This document shows positions 59,557 through 64,000 of a stretch of 64,000 nucleotides of DNA, piece after piece (the stretch's first letter is position 1; each line of letters begins with the position of its first letter). Made by a program: the position numbers and the translations under genes. The notes under the pieces are model-generated. The model saw nothing but the letters and a program-made list of their open reading frames with translations. It was not told the DNA's origin and ran no database searches. This DNA is from Syngnathus acus (Eukaryota > Chordata > Actinopteri > Syngnathiformes > Syngnathidae): assembly GCF_901709675.1 (NCBI RefSeq), contig NC_051100.1:8218786-8282785 (forward strand), in the 5' to 3' direction.

Positions 59557-59999
59557 TGGGAAGAGTAACACCTCCCTCTTCTGCCGGCATTCCCTTTTCT
59601 ATCCCTAGCCAACCCCCCACCACCCCTCACCCTGCCTTATATGAAACCTGCCCTCCTCTACAACTCTCCTGCATCCCCCCCGTCTTCAAGTTGGGAGTCC
59701 CCGCCTCCCCGCCCTTTCCTTTTTACTTCCCTGACTGAACCAACTGTATGGAATTGCAACTGAAAATCACAGAAGGGAATGTTGGTGAGCTGAAAAAAAA
59801 AAAAACTCACAGTGATGGTGGAGTTAAACTTGCTACTTGGCTAAGTGGTTTAGCCTCTGAATGGACATACTGCAGTGAACCTGAGGGGCAAACAGGAAAT
59901 ACCACAACCTGACCTTCTTGCACAGCAGAAGTTATTTCTGTGTACTAGTTGTGTATGTATGTGTGTGTCACATGCAGGCAGAGCCAACATTTGCCATTG

Positions 60000-60021
60000 A
60001 CACACACACGCACACACACAC
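60000..60021 (+). repeat. (AC)n microsatellite
   Basis: ACACACACACGCACACACACAC-type run. Confidence 0.85.
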
Positions 60022-60361
60022 TGGCTGGGGGGCAGGTTCTGAGGAGCGTCTCTATCCCACCCATGAAACAAGTTTACAAGGCTCAAAGAGACGCTGTCTT
60101 CCCGTGGCTGAACTCTGCTGCCTCTTCACACTCTGGCCACGCCTCATCCAGGTTGACGGACCGCCATCCTTCCTCAACTTGACCTTTGATAGGAGTCCGT
60201 TTAGAACCCCGTTTCCTCTTCCCGGGCAGCCCATCCTGCCAAGTATGAGAAGTACTACTGACAACAACATCACTGTGTGTTCTTTAATTCCCCACCCCAA
60301 AAAATATTTTGGCACTTTTTATTTTGAAAGCCATAGTATATTTGTTATGAAATGAATATAA

Positions 60362-60391
60362 AATAAATCTATATGTATACAATCAAATAAA
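60362..60391 (+). terminator. mcu: Proximal MCU poly(A) signals (two)
   Basis: AATAAA at 60362-60367 and again at 60386-60391, about 800 nt past the stop codon. Confidence 0.55.
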
Positions 60392-61555
60392 CTGAATGAC
60401 CAGATGCTAGTTGTTTCCCAGTGGGGGGAGGAGCTCGTCTTAAAATGTCACTCACGCCATGTAGATTCATCATGTTGTCATATAGACACAAAGAGCATTA
60501 AATACCTCCTTTCTTTAACTCCAATGTTCTACTAGAACAAGTCCGATTTAGCTGTCAGATGTGTGCAATTTTTTTTTTCTTTTTTAAGAAAAATGGCATC
60601 ACATCCCCATAGTTTGGGTTGAGCACATACATTTCCACTCTTGAGGTGAAATGAAATAAAAGCCTCATTGTTAGAGCGTTCTCTCCCCACTGTCGCTGTT
60701 CCACCTCCCTGCTCCTTCCATGACAAGGCAGGGTAGACTGCATGCTGTGGTACGCCCTCAGTAGAGGTTTGTGAATGTGTCGGCACGCCATAGTCATTTT
60801 CTACTCCAATGGAAACTGTTCTTTGTCTCATATAGCTTTTAGTGGATAAGGCACTCTGTCATTCCCCTGTTTGTTTAAGTCTGTTTATCGAAGCCATACT
60901 GTGCGTTAAGGACAAAAATATGTTTCCGTGTGGTGGTCTTTGATCGGTGACCCTCCCTCTTACTGTTTTGTACATGCCTCCAAAAATGCAAAGGAGTATT
61001 AGGAACATACAGAAAAGAAAAAAAATAATGAGACTGTGAGAGTGATATGTTAATGAGAAAGAGGTTGTAATCATGCAAGAAAAAAATATTTCATTTTAGA
61101 ATAAAGTTGTAAAGTTAATGATAATATTATTATAAAAAAAAAAATAACTGTAAATGAAGCTGGTAAGTTTAAAGCATAAGCAAAAACAATAAACTAGCAC
61201 TCACTTTTTTTATGGTAAGAAAATCCTCACTGATACTTTTATTGCATAGAATGTATCTAGAGACTGCTGGTCTCAGATACTTCCATCTATGTGGAAATGT
61301 TGACATTTCCTCGACTGTAAAATTGCATTACAACTTATGTCTTACCGCATTTTTCTCATGTTTCTTTTTACTTTTCTCTGTGTCCGCAATACTCCCCTGC
61401 ACAGAAAGGTCTAAACTCATTTTTTCCCTCCCCTCTGTGAACAAACCTCACTCATGCCCACTGAGTGCCGATATTGTCCTGCCATTCCATCCTCTGTGTG
61501 TGTACCCTACGAGCAGATCCTCCAAATTTCTTATTAATTGCTTCTGTTTAAAGCC

Positions 61556-61561
61556 AATAAA
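61556..61561 (+). terminator. mcu: Middle MCU poly(A) signal
   Basis: AATAAA about 2.0 kb past the stop codon. Confidence 0.35.
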
Positions 61562-62685
61562 AAGTTACCAGTGCAGATAGGATTTGTTTATCGTGTGCGT
61601 GTGCATTCTCTCTTAAGGGAGAAGGTGCCTTTTGGGATGATTAAGGATTTTAACACTGTTGCCATAGAAGCAATGGGGTAAAAAGTCATTGATGGTCGGA
61701 ATGTTTTAAATGACATTTGTTGAATGGGTTTGTTGATTGAGTGAACCATCAGATTGACTCCTTTACCACCATTGCACCTTGTCAATAGTGATAAATCCCT
61801 TCCACCCTCATCCCATTCATATCCATCAATGGCTTACAATGATTTTCCTGTTGCGCACACAGTGAAGTTGTTTCCCTTGTTGGAGTTGATCGTTGCCCTC
61901 ACTTAGCACTGTTTTTGTTTTGTTTACTCACAACCGTCCCTCATTTACTTCCCCGACCACCATGTGTTTTTAAAAGTCTGAATACATCAAATATAGAGAT
62001 CTTTATATAAAGAGGGTGTTGCATGAATGTATGTTTACATGGGAAATTATGTACAAAAAAAAAAAAAAGATGTATACAAAAAAGGCAAAGAAACTTTAGG
62101 GACGTTGTTAGTAGAGATTCCTAGCAGTGGACCGGCCTGCGTGTTTAGAATTAGTTCTGCCGAACTTGATCCTTGCCGATCACCTGCTCTCCATCACACC
62201 ACAACCACATCCATTTTTTTTTTTACTACATTGCATTTATCCCCCCAGAATGAAAAAAAAAGTCCATCTTCTGTGCACTAGTAAAGAGGCTTTTTGACTG
62301 CTGACCTCACTTGCTAATGTCCTGCTTCTGATTCTGGAGGAAAATGTCAGGTGCCACGTGGTAGCTTTTGGAGGCGAACACCTCCAAACACATCCCACTC
62401 TTATTGTCCTCATGCCCTCTTTTGTTGTCCAAAATTACTTTTCTGTCTTGAATGTGTGTTTTTTGAATTTCTGCTGTGCACTTAAAAATATGTTTAAAAG
62501 AGTGAAGCATCTACGAGTGAAATGACAATGTACTCCATTCTGACCTCCTATTTTTTATTTGTATGATTTCTTTCTGGACATTATGTTTCTGTTAACATGA
62601 TGCTGTAATATTGGCAAAAAAAGAATGTGTAAAATCCTGTATCATTTATGAAATATGTATAAAAGAGAAATGTAATTCAATTATC

Positions 62686-62691
62686 AATAAA
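62686..62691 (+). terminator. mcu: Distal MCU poly(A) signal
   Basis: AATAAA about 3.1 kb past the stop codon, followed within 40 nt by GT-rich sequence (GTTTTGGAGCTTGTGGT), the usual downstream element. Confidence 0.45.
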
Positions 62692-62710
62692 ATCCTTATC
62701 CAGGTTTTGG

Positions 62711-64000
62711 AGCTTGTGGTCCGATGGCTCTTTTGTCAGTTTTATTTTTGTGTCCTACCTAGGATTGATATATCCTGTTGCTAATGTTTACAAGGCCTTG
62801 ACTCTTCTCAGGCTCTTCCTTTGCATATCCTGTGCGATAGATGTGACAAGAAGTGAGTGCTTCTGCACCAGGAATGTATTTTACAAATGCATAGTAAAAG
62901 CAACAAATCTTAAACTGTCTAAAGAGAAATGAAATCATATACGAGAGTTCTGTCATCCATCTAGCTGCCCTAAAAGATAACAAACAAAAATAATGGTGCC
63001 CTTTAAAATTCAACTGAAAAGGAAATAACTTGCACACATAACTATAGGTAACTTTTTTTTTTTTTTTTAAGAGAAACACTCAGCTCTGTCCTGGCTGTCA
63101 TTACATTGATCTGTTGTACCAGTTGTTGCTTAAGCTGAGTATTAGGCTGCAACACGTTTTCCAAGTCTACAAAGCTGATTAAACTTGCCTGAGCCAAGAA
63201 GGAAATCAATGTCTTATTTCCAGGAGTAGTCACAAAAGAAAAGCATGGCATTTTCCACCTCATTAGCCTTAAGGAGCAACTTGAATGAACATCTTCATTG
63301 ATTTAATTACATATAAGAAACTGAAAACGTAAGCCGAAAATAACCACTTGAGTCTTTGTGAAGACAAAGTGGCCATCAAAGGAGCCGTCGACGACTTTAG
63401 CAGATTAACAGATTTTCTATCACTCATGAATAGTAACATGGAGTAAGAAATGATATTGAATGAAATCGAATGATATACACTGACCTGGAATATTGAATAT
63501 GGAATGATTTGATTGGGTCAAAAACTCTAGAAAGTAATAAATGAAATTAAAAAAAAATTAATTTCTGGAAATGGGAAATAAGAAGGAAGGAAGCATCCCT
63601 AATATTTTGGCCAAAATGGCCACCACATTGAGGAGGCCGTCAGACAACACTTTGCACATAGGCCTCTGCTGCACTTATGTTCAAATGATCTTTATTTTCA
63701 TTCCAGGAAATTGAGATTGTTTTGCATGGTGGGTGGAATGTACAGTGGGAAACAAAGGAAATGCAATTCTGTGATTTGGCAAATAGGAGGTCAAGGTGAG
63801 CCATGACAGTCACACACATCCAGATAAGAGGCGCCTATTAAAAGCAGACCACGCTAGCGGATGGACAATAAGTGCAACTCCATCCTGACTTGTTGGTGCA
63901 ATATCATTTTTCCAACAAAATGATTTTTTGGGTTAGTGTTCTACTCATAGAAGCTTTTCAGGTCACAGCTGTCAGTGAGTATATAAAAAAATATGTGTCT
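62711..64000. other. Downstream intergenic sequence
   Basis: AT-rich with A/T homopolymers (T run at 63053-63068). I see no supported gene; a minus-strand open frame at 63042-63263 was considered and set aside. Confidence 0.5.

Larger units (their letters stand above)
59557..62710 (+). other. mcu: MCU 3' UTR (maximal extent)
   Basis: No coding exon is supported in this stretch. Canonical plus-strand AATAAA signals at 60362, 60386, 61556 and 62686 allow alternative 3' ends; the last is followed by a GT-rich segment. It includes an (AC)n run at 60000-60021. The extent is inferred from the signals only. Confidence 0.5.

Noticed and set aside
63042-63263. Minus-strand frame with an acceptor-like TTGGCTCAG and a Gln/Leu-rich peptide
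   Set aside because: No convincing donor, it runs into a poly(A)-encoded Lys stretch, and I recognise no family. It could still be an exon of an unseen gene.

Overview
This is a window of a vertebrate nuclear genome, almost certainly a ray-finned (teleost) fish. Genes are split into many exons with GT-AG introns, several introns are only 57-86 nt long, the proteins match vertebrate families closely, and the AT-rich non-coding DNA carries fish-type repeats (CCATCCATTTTCT-tailed repeats, TA-flanked MITEs, hAT relatives). I cannot name the species. I see no prokaryotic, viral or CRISPR content.

Four protein-coding genes can be read with splice sites and frame resolved. (1) A single-exon MRPS6 (mitochondrial small-subunit protein bS6m) on the minus strand at 1787-2119. 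(2) NOLC1 (Nopp140, nucleolar phosphoprotein) on the plus strand, 14 coding exons from 2720 to 8780, about 1279 residues, far longer than human NOLC1 because exon 11 (2391 nt) is a tandem-repeat expansion. (3) MICU1 (Ca2+ gatekeeper of the mitochondrial uniporter) on the minus strand, 11 constitutive coding exons from 21617 down to 10202 plus a probable non-coding first exon near 24.0 kb; 484 residues. A 12-nt microexon at 16686-16697 encodes DFWQ and corresponds to the alternative exon (EFWQ) of the mammalian muscle isoform MICU1.1. (4) MCU (pore subunit of the same uniporter) on the plus strand, 9 coding exons from 27084 to 59556; 376 residues (377 with the alternative NAGNAG acceptor).

Layout: MRPS6 and NOLC1 diverge from a 600-bp interval. 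NOLC1 and MICU1 converge with 3' ends only a few hundred bases apart. MICU1 and MCU diverge from an intergenic interval of about 3 kb. As I recall, human MICU1 and MCU are also head-to-head neighbours on chromosome 10q22, so the pore and its gatekeeper stay physically linked. Most of the remaining sequence is MCU introns 1 and 2 (15 and 12.5 kb), MICU1 intron 5 (5.3 kb) and a long candidate MCU 3' UTR reaching about 62.7 kb; these hold scattered transposon-derived repeats and microsatellites.

Functionally, MICU1 and MCU form one complex at the inner mitochondrial membrane, MRPS6 is a mitochondrial ribosome protein, and NOLC1 is a nucleolar chaperone for snoRNPs and Pol I. I found no new biological system. 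The most noteworthy items are the MICU1 microexon with its nearby splicing signals, the expanded NOLC1 repeat exon, a GC-AG intron in NOLC1, the intronless MRPS6, and alternative-splice possibilities in MCU.
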